NCBI GenBank assembly: GCA_022414725.1
Contig: CM039464.1
Span: forward strand, 50,810,791 to 50,874,790
DNA length: 64,000 nucleotides
DNA from: Microglena sp. YARC
Taxonomy: Eukaryota > Chlorophyta > Chlorophyceae > Chlamydomonadales > Chlamydomonadaceae
Reading direction: 5' to 3'
The first letter of the stretch is position 1. Every line of letters starts with the position of its first letter. The notes under the pieces are model-generated. The model had not been told where the DNA came from. It saw nothing but the letters and a program-made list of their open reading frames with translations, and ran no database searches. Below, piece after piece: positions 57,310 through 63,883 of this stretch. Both the position numbers and the translations under genes were made by a program.

Positions 57310-57600
57310 ATGCATGTTGGTCCCCCCTGTTGTAGATTTTGACAGGGAGGTTAGCCTTGACCCCCCTGGTGAGGTTGGGTGTTGCTATCGTAGGGGGCAG
57401 GGTGGTACTTTAGTGGTAGAGCGGCTGTTAAATATGGTCACCACAGCCAGAGATCTCCGGTTCGAATCTGCACAGACATGTGCTCTAGAAACCCCTGGTT
57501 TCCGTGGTTATCGCACGGGGGGTATTGTTAACTGCAATGTGCAGACGGTTAGACGCCATACCTGGCATCTAGAACCTTGTAACAATTATTATTATTGTCT
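57310..57600 (+). mobile_element. tRNA-like SINE segment nested in the LINE
   Basis: The plus strand carries GTACTTTAGTGGTAGAGCGG (A-box region), ATCTCCGGTTCGAATCTGC (B box) and a TTGTAACAATTATTATTAT tail. It is the partner of 47870-48086. Here the A box is better preserved (TAGTGGTAGAGC) than in that copy. Confidence 0.65.
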
Positions 57601-57703
57601 AGGGGGCAGGGTGCTGTCAGCTTCACCCGGAGGCTGAACAGATGAACATATATGGTCTATGTGAGCCACCTCTCCTACATAGTCAGTATCAGAGATATTT
57701 CTA

Positions 57704-57864
57704 AGCGCTGCCTTTTTGAGCCCAACTGTGCGTTTCGCGCAGTTTTTTTGCAACCCCCTGTGGGCGCAGCAAGCAATTTGTGCCCTTTTTGCACTACAAA
57801 GCGCAGTTTTTGTTGTTTCAAGTGCGCTTAAGCGCTGGCCAATTTGGTAAATGGAAGTACCCTG
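57704..57864 (-). mobile_element. TIR element family B, copy 3, left-truncated, with a long flanking duplication
   Basis: The inside (AGTGCGCTTAAGCGCTGGCC, TGTGGGCGCAGCA) and right end (GAAGTACCCTG) match family B, but the CAGGGTA left end is missing. It is flanked by a 22-base direct duplication (57682-57703 and 57865-57886, 20 of 22 identical) that belongs to the LINE coding sequence. This is longer than the 8 bp seen for intact family members. Confidence 0.65.
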
Positions 57865-58168
57865 GTCAGTAACAGAGGTATTTCTAGGGAAGTGGGCAGC
57901 TTTCTTGGCCAGCTTATCTGCCTCCTCGTTGCCATGGATACCTGCATGGGACCTCACCTAGGCCAGAGTGGTGGGGGTGCCACTAAGGACTCTGGCCAGG
58001 AGGTGTTTTCCAATGGCCTCAAGGAGTTGCTTGTGGATACATTCCTCTACAGAGTTGGGGTTCTGGATAAGTCTCCGAATGAGATGGAGACTACAAAGGC
58101 TATCAGTGTAGATGGTGACGGGGGTTGTTGGGGGTGTTCGTGCTAGGGCCTGGTGGATAGCGCATAGT
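57865..58168 (-). pseudogene. LINE RNase H domain, truncated
   Basis: Reads TTQELCAIHQALA, VTIYTDSLCSLHLI, then VRSHAGIHGNEEADKLAKKA. The catalytic Glu (QEL), the second Asp (YTDS) and the terminal His/Asp (SHAGIHGNEEAD) of type I RNase H are present; the first Asp lies in the lost 5' part. A TAG replaces the usual Trp before VRSHAG. Such domains degrade the RNA of the RNA:DNA hybrid during target-primed reverse transcription. Confidence 0.85.
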
Positions 58169-58432
58169 TCTTGGGTGGTTGGTAGGTGGTTGGGTGGTTG
58201 CCTCCATGGTGGTTGGGTGGTTGGTAGGTGGTTTGCTGGTTGGTAGGTGAATGGGTGGTTGGTAGGTGGTTGGGTGGTTGGTAGGTGGTTGGCTGGTTGG
58301 TAGGTGAATGGGTGGTTGGTAGGTGGTTGGGTGGTTGCCTCCATGGTGGTTGGGCGGTTGGTAGGTGGTTGGCTGGTTGGTAGGTGAATGGGTGGTTGGT
58401 AGGTGGTTGGGTGGTTGCCTCCATGGTGGGAA
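58169..58432. repeat. Intronic minisatellite, right part
   Basis: GGTGGTTGGTAGGTGGTTGG, GTAGGTGAATGGGTGGTTGG and TTGCCTCCATGGTGG units. It is the continuation of 55998-56395, split by the LINE. Confidence 0.9.
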
Positions 58433-58529
58433 GGTGGAGGACAGTGGTGGATAGTGAATGGTGGACGATGATGCCAGGGTTGTGCCATATGGTTTTACAT
58501 CAACTTACACAAAGACGTTTCATACAGCG

Positions 58530-58950
58530 CTTTGGTCGGCGCACATTTTCTCTATGGTTTAGGGTTTAGGGTGCGCTTTGGTCGGCGTACATTTTCTCTA
58601 TGGTTTAGGATGTGATTTGGTCGGCGCACATTTTTTTATGGTTTGGGGTTTAGGGTACGCTTTGGCCGGCGTACATTTTCTCTATGGTTTAGGGTTTAGA
58701 GTGAGCTTTGGTCGGCGTACATTTCTCTATGGTTAAGGTTTTAGGGTCCGCCTTGATCGGCGTACATTTCTTCTATGGTTTGGGGTTTAGGGTGCGCTTT
58801 GGTCGGCGTACATTTTCTCTATGGTTCAGGGTTTATGGTGTGATTTGGTCGGCATACATTTTCTCTATGGTTTAGGGTTTAGGGTGCGCTTTGGTCGGCG
58901 TACATTTTCTCTATGGTTTAGGGTTTAGGGTTTAGGGTTTAAACTTGGTT
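58530..58950. repeat. 46-bp minisatellite containing plant-type telomere repeats, about nine copies
   Basis: The unit is GGTTTAGGGTTTAGGGTGCG followed by CTTTGGTCGGCGTACATTTT and CTCTAT. Each unit carries two TTTAGGG hexa/heptamers, and the array ends in four consecutive TTTAGGG at about 58917-58940. It lies inside a cyclase intron, so it is interstitial, not a chromosome end. Confidence 0.93.
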
Positions 58951-59039
58951 CCATACAGTCCTTTGGTCGGTGTAAGTTTTCTTTAGGTATATCTCAGCAA
59001 CCATTTAGCTCTTGGTTTTTTTGACGCACAAACTGCTAC

Positions 59040-59125
59040 ATACCTGGAAGACGTATGCATGGTGTATCCAAACACACAGCACTTGGCCAGCATGGTGCCA
59101 ATGACTCCAAACACATCCACATGGA
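59040..59125 (-). pseudogene. Degraded partial copy of cyclase exon 5 (3' half)
   Basis: Reads VFGVIGTMLAKCCVFGYTMH, then TSSR, with a donor-like CCAGGTATG, matching exon 5's SGVIGTKLPKFSVFGDTMNTASR. The active-site-region Asp of FGDT is Tyr here, and Asn of MNTASR is His, so it could not contribute a working domain. Confidence 0.7.
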
Positions 59126-59231
59126 TGGTGGGCATTGGTGGATGGTTGGCGATGGATGCTGCTGCCCTCACACCCACCCACCCACATACCACCCGCACTG
59201 CTACACACCCACCCACCCAAATAACACCCAC

Positions 59232-59446
59232 CGGGATGCCGTGTTCATAGTGTCTCCAAACACAGAGAACTTGGGTAGCTTGGTGCCAATGACTCCAGAC
59301 ACAACAGAACCAGTGTGCATGCCGATGCGAATGATCACGGGCTCATTGTTGTGCGGCATGTTCACCGTTTTGGAGATCCTAAGCATGTCCTTGGCGAAGT
59401 CCAAAACTTGAGAAGCACTCTTTGGATGATCGTGTTCAGTGGACAC
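59232..59446 (-). CDS. Class III cyclase gene, exon 5: core of the catalytic domain
   Basis: The acceptor (CCCCAAG) is preceded on the coding strand by 52 consecutive C (59450-59501), and the donor is GTGGGT. It encodes VSTEHDHPKSASQVLDFAKD, then MLRISKTVNMPHNNEPVIIR, then IGMHTGSVVSGVIGTKLPKF, then SVFGDTMNTASR. IRIGMHTG.V..GVIG and FGDT.N.ASR are hallmark class III cyclase motifs; the Asn and Arg of NTASR stabilise the transition state. At the position that is Cys in typical guanylate cyclases (before -FGD), this protein has Ser-Val. It is 71 codons plus 2 bases; the split codon CG| continues in exon 6. Confidence 0.93.
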
Positions 59447-59447
59447 C

Positions 59448-59449
<2 letters not shown>

Positions 59450-59501
<52 letters not shown>
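59450..59501. repeat. Poly-G tract (52 G), pyrimidine tract of exon 5
   Basis: On the coding (minus) strand this is poly-C ending 3 bases before the AG acceptor of exon 5, that is, it occupies the polypyrimidine-tract position. Confidence 0.95.
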
Positions 59502-59502
<1 letters not shown>

Positions 59503-59789
59503 ACAAACACATTAAAGCTCATTTCCAGGCAATGAGTACTAGGGATCTAAGTCCACATTTTTGGAAAGAGCAATCAACAATAAGAGGAGACGAGAGATAG
59601 GGAAGAATGATTACAAAAAGCAGTGACTAGTCACGTCAAATGGACATCATCAGGCGGCAGTAATCCAGTTCGACTCGGTCTATTGACTGACCATTTAAAT
59701 TTATGTGTGACTGGTCGCATATTGAGCGCATATGTGCAACCCAAGTGCAACGGGCTGCCCCCCTGAACCCCACGGAGCGCAGGGATATT

Positions 59790-60003
59790 TTTTCCATTAA
59801 ATATCGATCGCTAGTTTTGACCCCGTTTTTGAGAAATTATCGTTGTAAACCTGCTGTAAAAAAGTAGAAAAACAGTTCCCCCCCCCCCCCCCCCCCCCAA
59901 AATGGCCCCAAAAAGCTACAAAAACCTTTAAAACCCTCTATAAAGCAGACCCTAGAGGAGGCCTAGAACCAGAAAGCTAGAAAAAAACCACTTTCAGATT
60001 TGA
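59790..60003. repeat. Repeat family D, copy 2 (reverse)
   Basis: Contains CGATCGCTAGTTTTGACCCC, a poly-C run (59880-59898), GAGGAGGCC and GAAAAAAACCACTTTCAGATTT, the reverse complement order of 52134-52335. Confidence 0.7.
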
Positions 60004-60214
60004 AACAAAATCACTGGCGAACGGGGGGGCTGGGGGGACATTTCTGACCAGTTTAGCAAGACCCATGCGTCGCCGGACCCATGCGGCAACGGTGCTGGCA
60101 GGTTCTTCGCTGATGAGGTGAGCCACTGTTTGTTTTGAAAGCACAACAACAAAACAGTGGGGCGAGCGCGGAGCCTGGGGGGTTGGGGGGACATTTCTGA
60201 CCAGTTAAGCAAGA

Positions 60215-60365
60215 CAAAGGTTTAGGGTTTAGGGTTTAGGGACATTTCTGACCAGTTTAGCAAGATCAAGGTTTAGGGTTTAGGGTTTAGGGACATTTCT
60301 GATCAGTTTAGCAAGACCAAGGTTTAGGGTTTAAGGTTTAGGGACATTTCTGACCAGTTTAGCAA
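60215..60365. repeat. 55-bp minisatellite with three TTTAGGG per unit, about three copies
   Basis: The unit is AGCAAGACCAAGGTTTAGGG, TTTAGGGTTTAGGGACATTT, CTGACCAGTTT. The non-telomeric part (GGGGACATTTCTGACCAGTT) also occurs without telomere repeats at about 60032, 60188 and 60481, showing where the telomere blocks entered. Confidence 0.92.
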
Positions 60366-60423
60366 GACCCTTGCACCAACATGCAATGATTGAATGGTGA
60401 CGCTTCGTCGGGAAAAAACAGGG

Positions 60424-60472
60424 TCGCTGACCTTGACAAAGCCGTCATTGTCGTCCCTCTCCATGATGCCCG
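60424..60472 (-). pseudogene. Fragment of cyclase exon 4 (3' half)
   Basis: Minus strand GGCATCATGGAGAGGGACGA, then CAATGACGGCTTTGTCAAGG, identical to the last part of exon 4 including its donor (AAG|GTCAGC). Confidence 0.7.
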
Positions 60473-60519
60473 GGGGGTTGGGGGGACATTTCTGACCATT
60501 TTAGCAAGACCCATGCGTC

Positions 60520-60672
60520 ACCATGCAGTGATGGAATGGTGACACGTCGTCACCATGCGTCACCATGCAGTGATGGAATGGTGACACGTCGTCACCATGC
60601 GTCACCATGCAGTGATGGAATGGTGACACGTCGTCACCATGCGTCACCATGCAGTGATGGAATGGTGACACG
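60520..60672. repeat. 42-bp minisatellite, four copies
   Basis: GCGTCACCATGCAGTGATGG followed by AATGGTGACACGTCGTCACC and AT. Each unit contains a near-perfect palindrome (GGTGACACGTCGTCACC), able to form a hairpin. It lies next to exon 4's donor side. Confidence 0.93.
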
Positions 60673-60700
60673 TCGTCAGAACAAAAATAGTGTGAATAAC

Positions 60701-60784
60701 CTTGACAAAGCCGTCATTGTCGTCCCTCTCCATGATGCCACAGGAAACGATGTAGCAGTCTCCGGCTGTCTCCACCTTGCACAC
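60701..60784 (-). CDS. Class III cyclase gene, exon 4: metal/purine-binding segment
   Basis: Acceptor CATCAG, donor GTTATT. It encodes VCKVETAGDCYIVSCGIMER then DDNDGFVK, 28 codons, phase 0 at both ends. (V)YKVETIGD is the class III box with the second metal-binding Asp (GD) and the Glu (VET) that selects guanine in guanylate cyclases. Here Tyr is replaced by Cys (VCK), while the neighbouring duplicate at 60901-60983 keeps VYK but lacks a donor. Which copy is used, or whether both are, cannot be told from sequence. Confidence 0.88.
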
Positions 60785-60789
60785 CTGAT

Positions 60790-60900
60790 GGTGGGGGGCG
60801 GGGTGGGGGGGAGGGGGGGGGGGGGGTGGGGGGGGCACAGGTGGTTGGGTGGTGGTGGCATAGGTGGGTGGTGGTGGTGGCATAGGTGGTGGTGGTGGTG
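60790..60900. repeat. GGT/GGGG-rich intronic tract
   Basis: GTGGGGGG runs followed by (GGTGGT)n between the two exon 4 copies. It replaces the donor of the upstream copy. Confidence 0.9.
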
Positions 60901-60983
60901 GTGATAAAGCCATTCTTGTCATCCCTCTCCATGATGCCACAGGAAACGATGTAGCAGTCTCCAGCTGTCTCCACCTTGTACAC
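60901..60983 (-). pseudogene. Duplicate of cyclase exon 4 (VYK version, no donor)
   Basis: Acceptor TTGATAG. It encodes VYKVETAGDCYIVSCGIMER then DDKNGFI, and then runs into the CCACCACC minisatellite, where exon 4 has AAG|GT. It has the consensus Tyr and all key residues but no visible 5' splice site. It could be a dead duplicate, or a former true exon whose donor was destroyed by repeat growth. Confidence 0.7.
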
Positions 60984-60989
60984 CTATCA

Positions 60990-61400
60990 ATATGGTTATG
61001 GTGGGTGTAGCGTGAGTTGTATGAGGGTGGGTGTTTGGTGGGTTCCAAAAGGGTGGGTGTTTGCTGGGTGTTTGGTGGGTTGTATAAGGGTGGGTGTATG
61101 GTGGGTGTTTGGTAGGTTGTATGAGGGTCGCTGTATCGTGAGTTGTATGAGGGTGGGCGTTTGGTGGTTTGTATAAGGGTAAGTAGTGGGTGTTAGGTGG
61201 GTGTTAGGTGGGTTGTATGCGGGTGGGTGTTTGGTAGGTTGTTTGCGGGTGTGTGTGCAGTGAGTTGCACGAGGGTGGGTGCGCCGTGGGTTGCACAAAG
61301 GTGGGTGTATGGTGGGTTGTATGAGGGTGGGTGCGCCGTGGGTTGCATGAAGGTGGGTGTATGGTGGGTTGTATGAGGGTGGGTGTATGGTATGTCATGT
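60990..61400. repeat. ~30-45-bp minisatellite (GGGTGGGTGTTTGGTGGGTTGTATGA type)
   Basis: Units of TATGAGGGTGGGTGTATGGT and GGGTTGCACGAGGGTGGGTG across about 400 bp. All open frames are artefacts. Confidence 0.92.
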
Positions 61401-61404
61401 TCAG

Positions 61405-61690
61405 AGGACACCTTATCAAAGCCATTGCTGCCATCCCACTCCATGATGCCACAAGATGGTGGTTGGGTGGTTGGGTTGTCGTCCCTCTCCATGATACCAT
61501 GGTTGGGGTTTGTTGTCCCTCTCTATCCTATTGTACCATGGTTGGGTGGTTGGGTGGTTGGGTTGTCGTCCCTCTCCATGACACCATGGTTGGGGTGTGT
61601 TGTCCCTCTCTATGCTACCATGGTTAGGTGGTTGGGTTGTCGTCCCTCTCCATGATCCCATGGTTGGGTGGGTTTGGGCCCTTCTATGAT
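61405..61690 (-). pseudogene. Serial micro-copies of exon 4 within a minisatellite
   Basis: A damaged exon 4 (SCGIMEWDGSNGFDKV) lies at about 61410-61458. Then a ~20-base exon core (minus: ATGGAGAGGGACGACAA and variants) recurs near 61478, 61510, 61567, 61600 and 61640, separated by GGTTGGGTGGTTGGG. Exon sequence has thus become the unit of a minisatellite. Confidence 0.75.
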
Positions 61691-61746
61691 ACCACAAGAT
61701 ACGATGTAGCAGTCTCCACCTGTCTCCACCTAGCGCACCTATCAAA
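61680..61746 (-). pseudogene. Another exon 4 copy with a stop
   Basis: Minus: acceptor TTGATAG, then VR, a TAG stop, VETGGDCYIVSCGIIEG. The key box is recognisable but carries an in-frame stop and no donor. Confidence 0.7.
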
Positions 61747-61830
61747 AGGGTACGGGTGAGTGTACTGTGAGTTGTATGGAAGGGGGCGTATAATGGGTAT
61801 GGAAGTTGAATATGTCAGCAGAAGCCACAC

Positions 61831-61922
61831 GGTGACTATAGCTAGCTCCGGCTTACGCTGTGGTGTCCTCAACATCACGTCCTGTGAGTAACTTTATTGT
61901 ACGGATGTAACAATTTCAAATT
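61831..61922 (+). mobile_element. Short retroposon, copy 2
   Basis: GGTGACTATAGCTAGCTCCG, GCTTACGCTGTGGTGTCC and GGATGTAACAATTTCAAA match 35989-36093. It is flanked by TCAGCAGAAGCCACAC and TCAGCAGATACCACAC (14 of 16), a duplication of a target that is itself a fragment of cyclase exon 3 (reverse of GTGGCATCTGCTGA). Confidence 0.68.
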
Positions 61923-61998
61923 TCAGCAGATACCACACTCTGCCCCCACCCCCACCCCCCACACACACACACCTGTCCACCATGGCCCCCCCACGCAC

Positions 61999-62096
61999 CT
62001 TGTGTTTGTCACACAGGCCATCGAAGAGTGTGAAGAGTTTGTTCAGGAAGTTAAGCACGGCAGCAGATGCCACATTCTTGCTCATGGTCGTGAATC
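61999..62096 (-). CDS. Class III cyclase gene, exon 3
   Basis: Acceptor GTATCAG, donor GTGCGT. It encodes (G)FTTMSKNVASAAVLNFLNK then LFTLFDGLCDKHK. The two leading bases complete the Gly codon split after exon 2 (DIV-G|F), and the end joins exon 4 in phase 0. This is the helix region after the first metal-binding Asp: F-(T/S)......V...LN.LF..FD.L, which leads into the YKVETxGD box. It is 98 bp. At least four damaged copies of its 5' half follow in tandem at 62150-62720. Confidence 0.92.
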
Positions 62097-62097
62097 C

Positions 62098-62745
62098 TGA
62101 TACGGGAGAGATACAGTCAGCATGCCAAGGTTTACAGTACACATATAGGGTTGCAGTACACATATAAGGTTGCAACAGATTGAGAAGAGTTTGTTGAGGA
62201 AGTTGAGCTCGTCAGCAGATGCCACTTTCTTACTTACTCCTGGTCGTGAATCCTGATACGGGAGAGATACAGTCAGCATGCCAAGGTTTGCAGTACACAT
62301 ATAGGGTTGCAGTACACATGCAAGGTTGCAACAGAGTGCGAAGAGTTTGTTGAGGAAGTTGAGCGCGTCAGCAGATGCCACTTTCTTACTTACTCATGGT
62401 CGTGAATCCTGATACGGGAGAGATACAGTCAGCATGCCAAGGTTTGCAGTACACATATAGGGTTGCAGTACACGTGCAAGGTTGCAACAGAGTGCGAAGA
62501 GTTTGTTGAGGAAGTTGAGCGCGTCAGCAGATGCCACTTTCTTACTTACTCATGGTCGTGAATCCTGATACGGGAGAGATACAGTCAGCATGCCAAGGTT
62601 TGCAGTACACATATAGGGTTGCAGTACACATGCAAGGTTGCAACAGAGTGCGAAGAGTTTGTTGAGGAAGTTGAGCGCGTCAGCAGATGCCACATTCTTT
62701 CTCATGGTCGTGAATCCTGAAACGGGAGGGATACAGTCAACATGT
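62098..62745 (-). repeat. Four tandem, partly exonic copies of cyclase exon 3 (unit ~150-160 bp)
   Basis: The landmark TCGTGAATCCTGATACGGG recurs near 62087, 62238, 62399, 62559 and 62707. Each unit consists of intron (CAGTCAGCATGCCAAGGTTT, CAGTACACATATAGGGTTGC), acceptor, and the first ~65 bases of exon 3, ending at CAACAAACTCTTC before jumping to GCAACC. The three inner copies carry an AGTAAGTAAGAA insertion that frameshifts them (MSK followed by stop). The outermost (about 62640-62710) reads GFTTMRKNVASADALNFLNK and is intact to LF. All keep an acceptor but none has a donor. Confidence 0.85.
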
Positions 62746-62892
62746 CAATCTGGGAGGCACAACAACTCACAAAATATGTCCATGTATAAGTTTACATAAC
62801 TTAGGCAAATATCCAGATCCAGGGGCAAGCTCCTACTAAGTCACCATCCTGAGCAATGCCAGGTGACGTGGGCACGATTGTCAACTACTCAC

Positions 62893-63010
62893 CAACAATG
62901 TCCATGAAGAGAATGGTGACCTGCTCGTGAGATCGGGCGAGCGATCCATACGTCTTTCCTTGCTCCTCCGAGTCCCCGCTCATGTAGTCAATCACGTGCT
63001 TTGGGAAGCT
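62893..63010 (-). CDS. Class III cyclase gene, exon 2: start of the catalytic domain
   Basis: Acceptor ACACCAG, donor GTGAGT. It encodes SFPKHVIDYMSG, DSEEQGKTYGSLARSHEQVT and ILFMDIV, plus one base of the next Gly codon. FPKHV...Y is the linker that precedes algal and protist cyclase domains, and V-T-I-L-F-x-D-I-V-G-F contains the first metal-binding Asp. It is 118 bp; joins to exons 1 and 3 fit exactly. Confidence 0.93.
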
Positions 63011-63012
63011 CT

Positions 63013-63220
63013 GGTGTGTGGGGGTAAGGGGGGTGGGGTGGGGTGTATAGGGAATTTTTGGCAGATCTGGTGAGTGGGGATAGGGGGTTGGTGTGGTGTC
63101 CATAAGGAAATATAGATAGCTCTGGTGGGTGGGGGTAAGGGGTGGTGTGGTGTGGTGTGGTGTGTATAGTGAAATTTGGGTAGCTCTGGTGCGTTTAGGA
63201 TCATTAACATTATCACCACC
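63013..63220. repeat. Intronic repeats carrying the exon 2 acceptor
   Basis: AGCTCTGGTGTGTGGGGGTA (63007), AGATCTGGTGAGTGGGGATA (63062), AGCTCTGGTGGGTGGGGGTA (63118) and AGCTCTGGTGCGTTTAGGA (63182) are four successive copies of the acceptor region of exon 2, each followed on the coding strand by a few bases of exon start. Confidence 0.75.
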
Positions 63221-63223
63221 CAC

Positions 63224-63323
63224 CTGAGCCAATATTGATAGCTGTGCTTCTGTTATCCTTTCCAGCCTGTTGTAAGTCACTTCGGCCTTCGTAACGTCTT
63301 GATGAGTGATCACCAACCAAGTC
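63224..63323 (-). CDS. Class III cyclase gene, exon 1 (first recognised): end of a PAS-type domain
   Basis: Acceptor TTATGCAG, donor GTGGGT. It encodes TWLVITHQDVTKAEVTYNRL then ERITEAQLSILAQ. (R)TWL(V/L)..HQDVT...EAE..L..LTEAQL is the usual C-terminal strand of a PAS domain and the coiled linker into the cyclase domain in algal PAS-cyclase proteins. It is 33 codons plus 1 base. The start of the gene lies further right and was not found; an upstream exon ending in a two-base split codon is expected. Confidence 0.82.
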
Positions 63324-63329
63324 CTGCAT

Positions 63330-63883
63330 AACAATACAAACAGTTTGTTCAGTTTGGCTTGACTTGGCTTGACTTGGCCAGGCCATTTTTATCTTCTTCT
63401 TCCTGGTTTGGCTTGGTTGGTCTGAACTCAGACAGAAAGAGAGTATGTGTGGGATAGAGAGAGAGAGAGGGTGCCATAGGGGCGCAGAAAAGGGAAGGGA
63501 GAGGGTGCCTTAGGGGTGAAGAAAAAGGGTGCCGTCGAGCCTTCAAATTTGCAAATTAGGGGCTTCTTCGACACCCTTTTATGCACACTTCCCACCCAGA
63601 ATGCACCCTCGCAAGCCAAACAAAAGTGCGCCGTAGACCGGGTGGCCATCAAAACGTATGTGGGGAGGCGCAAGCTGTTTATCGTCTCCAATTTGGTCGT
63701 AGACCCTGAAACCGTTGAAAAAAGTAAATAAGTGCCTGGGGGCTGAGATATGGGGGGTCCCAATAGGGTGGGGTGTGGGTGGGGGGGGTCGAGGCCGATC
63801 TCAAAATTTCTTCACAACTTCTCCATCTGTGGCCTGAATCGAACGTGCCGCACACCATCGAAAACGCCTCGGCGAAAGCGTTA
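63330..63883. other. Unassigned region upstream of the recognised cyclase exons
   Basis: Holds a TTGGCTTGACTTGGCTTGAC repeat (63350-63380), a (GA)n stretch near 63455, and open frames on both strands at 63430-63763. None shows a PAS motif or a clear donor, so the missing upstream cyclase exon could not be placed here. Confidence 0.4.

Larger units (their letters stand above)
56396..58168 (-). mobile_element. 5'-truncated LINE inserted into the intronic minisatellite, with two nested insertions
   Basis: The same minisatellite flanks both sides (55998-56395 and 58169-58432). Minus-strand order: RNase H (58168-57865), a TIR element relic (57704-57864), more LINE, a tRNA-like segment in the opposite orientation (57600-57310), the C-terminal zinc motif (57294-56990), a further conserved C-terminal region, and a 3' end GCCTCGTAACAAGGCG with a (TATT)n tail at 56396-56410. 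Truncation within RNase H explains the loss of RT. Stops inside the RNase H and zinc motifs make it dead. It shares the cyclase gene's orientation, so it is read in sense within the transcript. Confidence 0.85.

Noticed and set aside
58530..58950. A true telomere or chromosome end
   Set aside because: TTTAGGG occurs only two per 46-bp unit, is flanked by coding exons on both sides, and is therefore interstitial.
60536..60904. 122-codon plus frame (VTRRHHASPCSDG repeats)
   Set aside because: It is a translation of the 42-bp minisatellite plus the antisense of cyclase exon 4.
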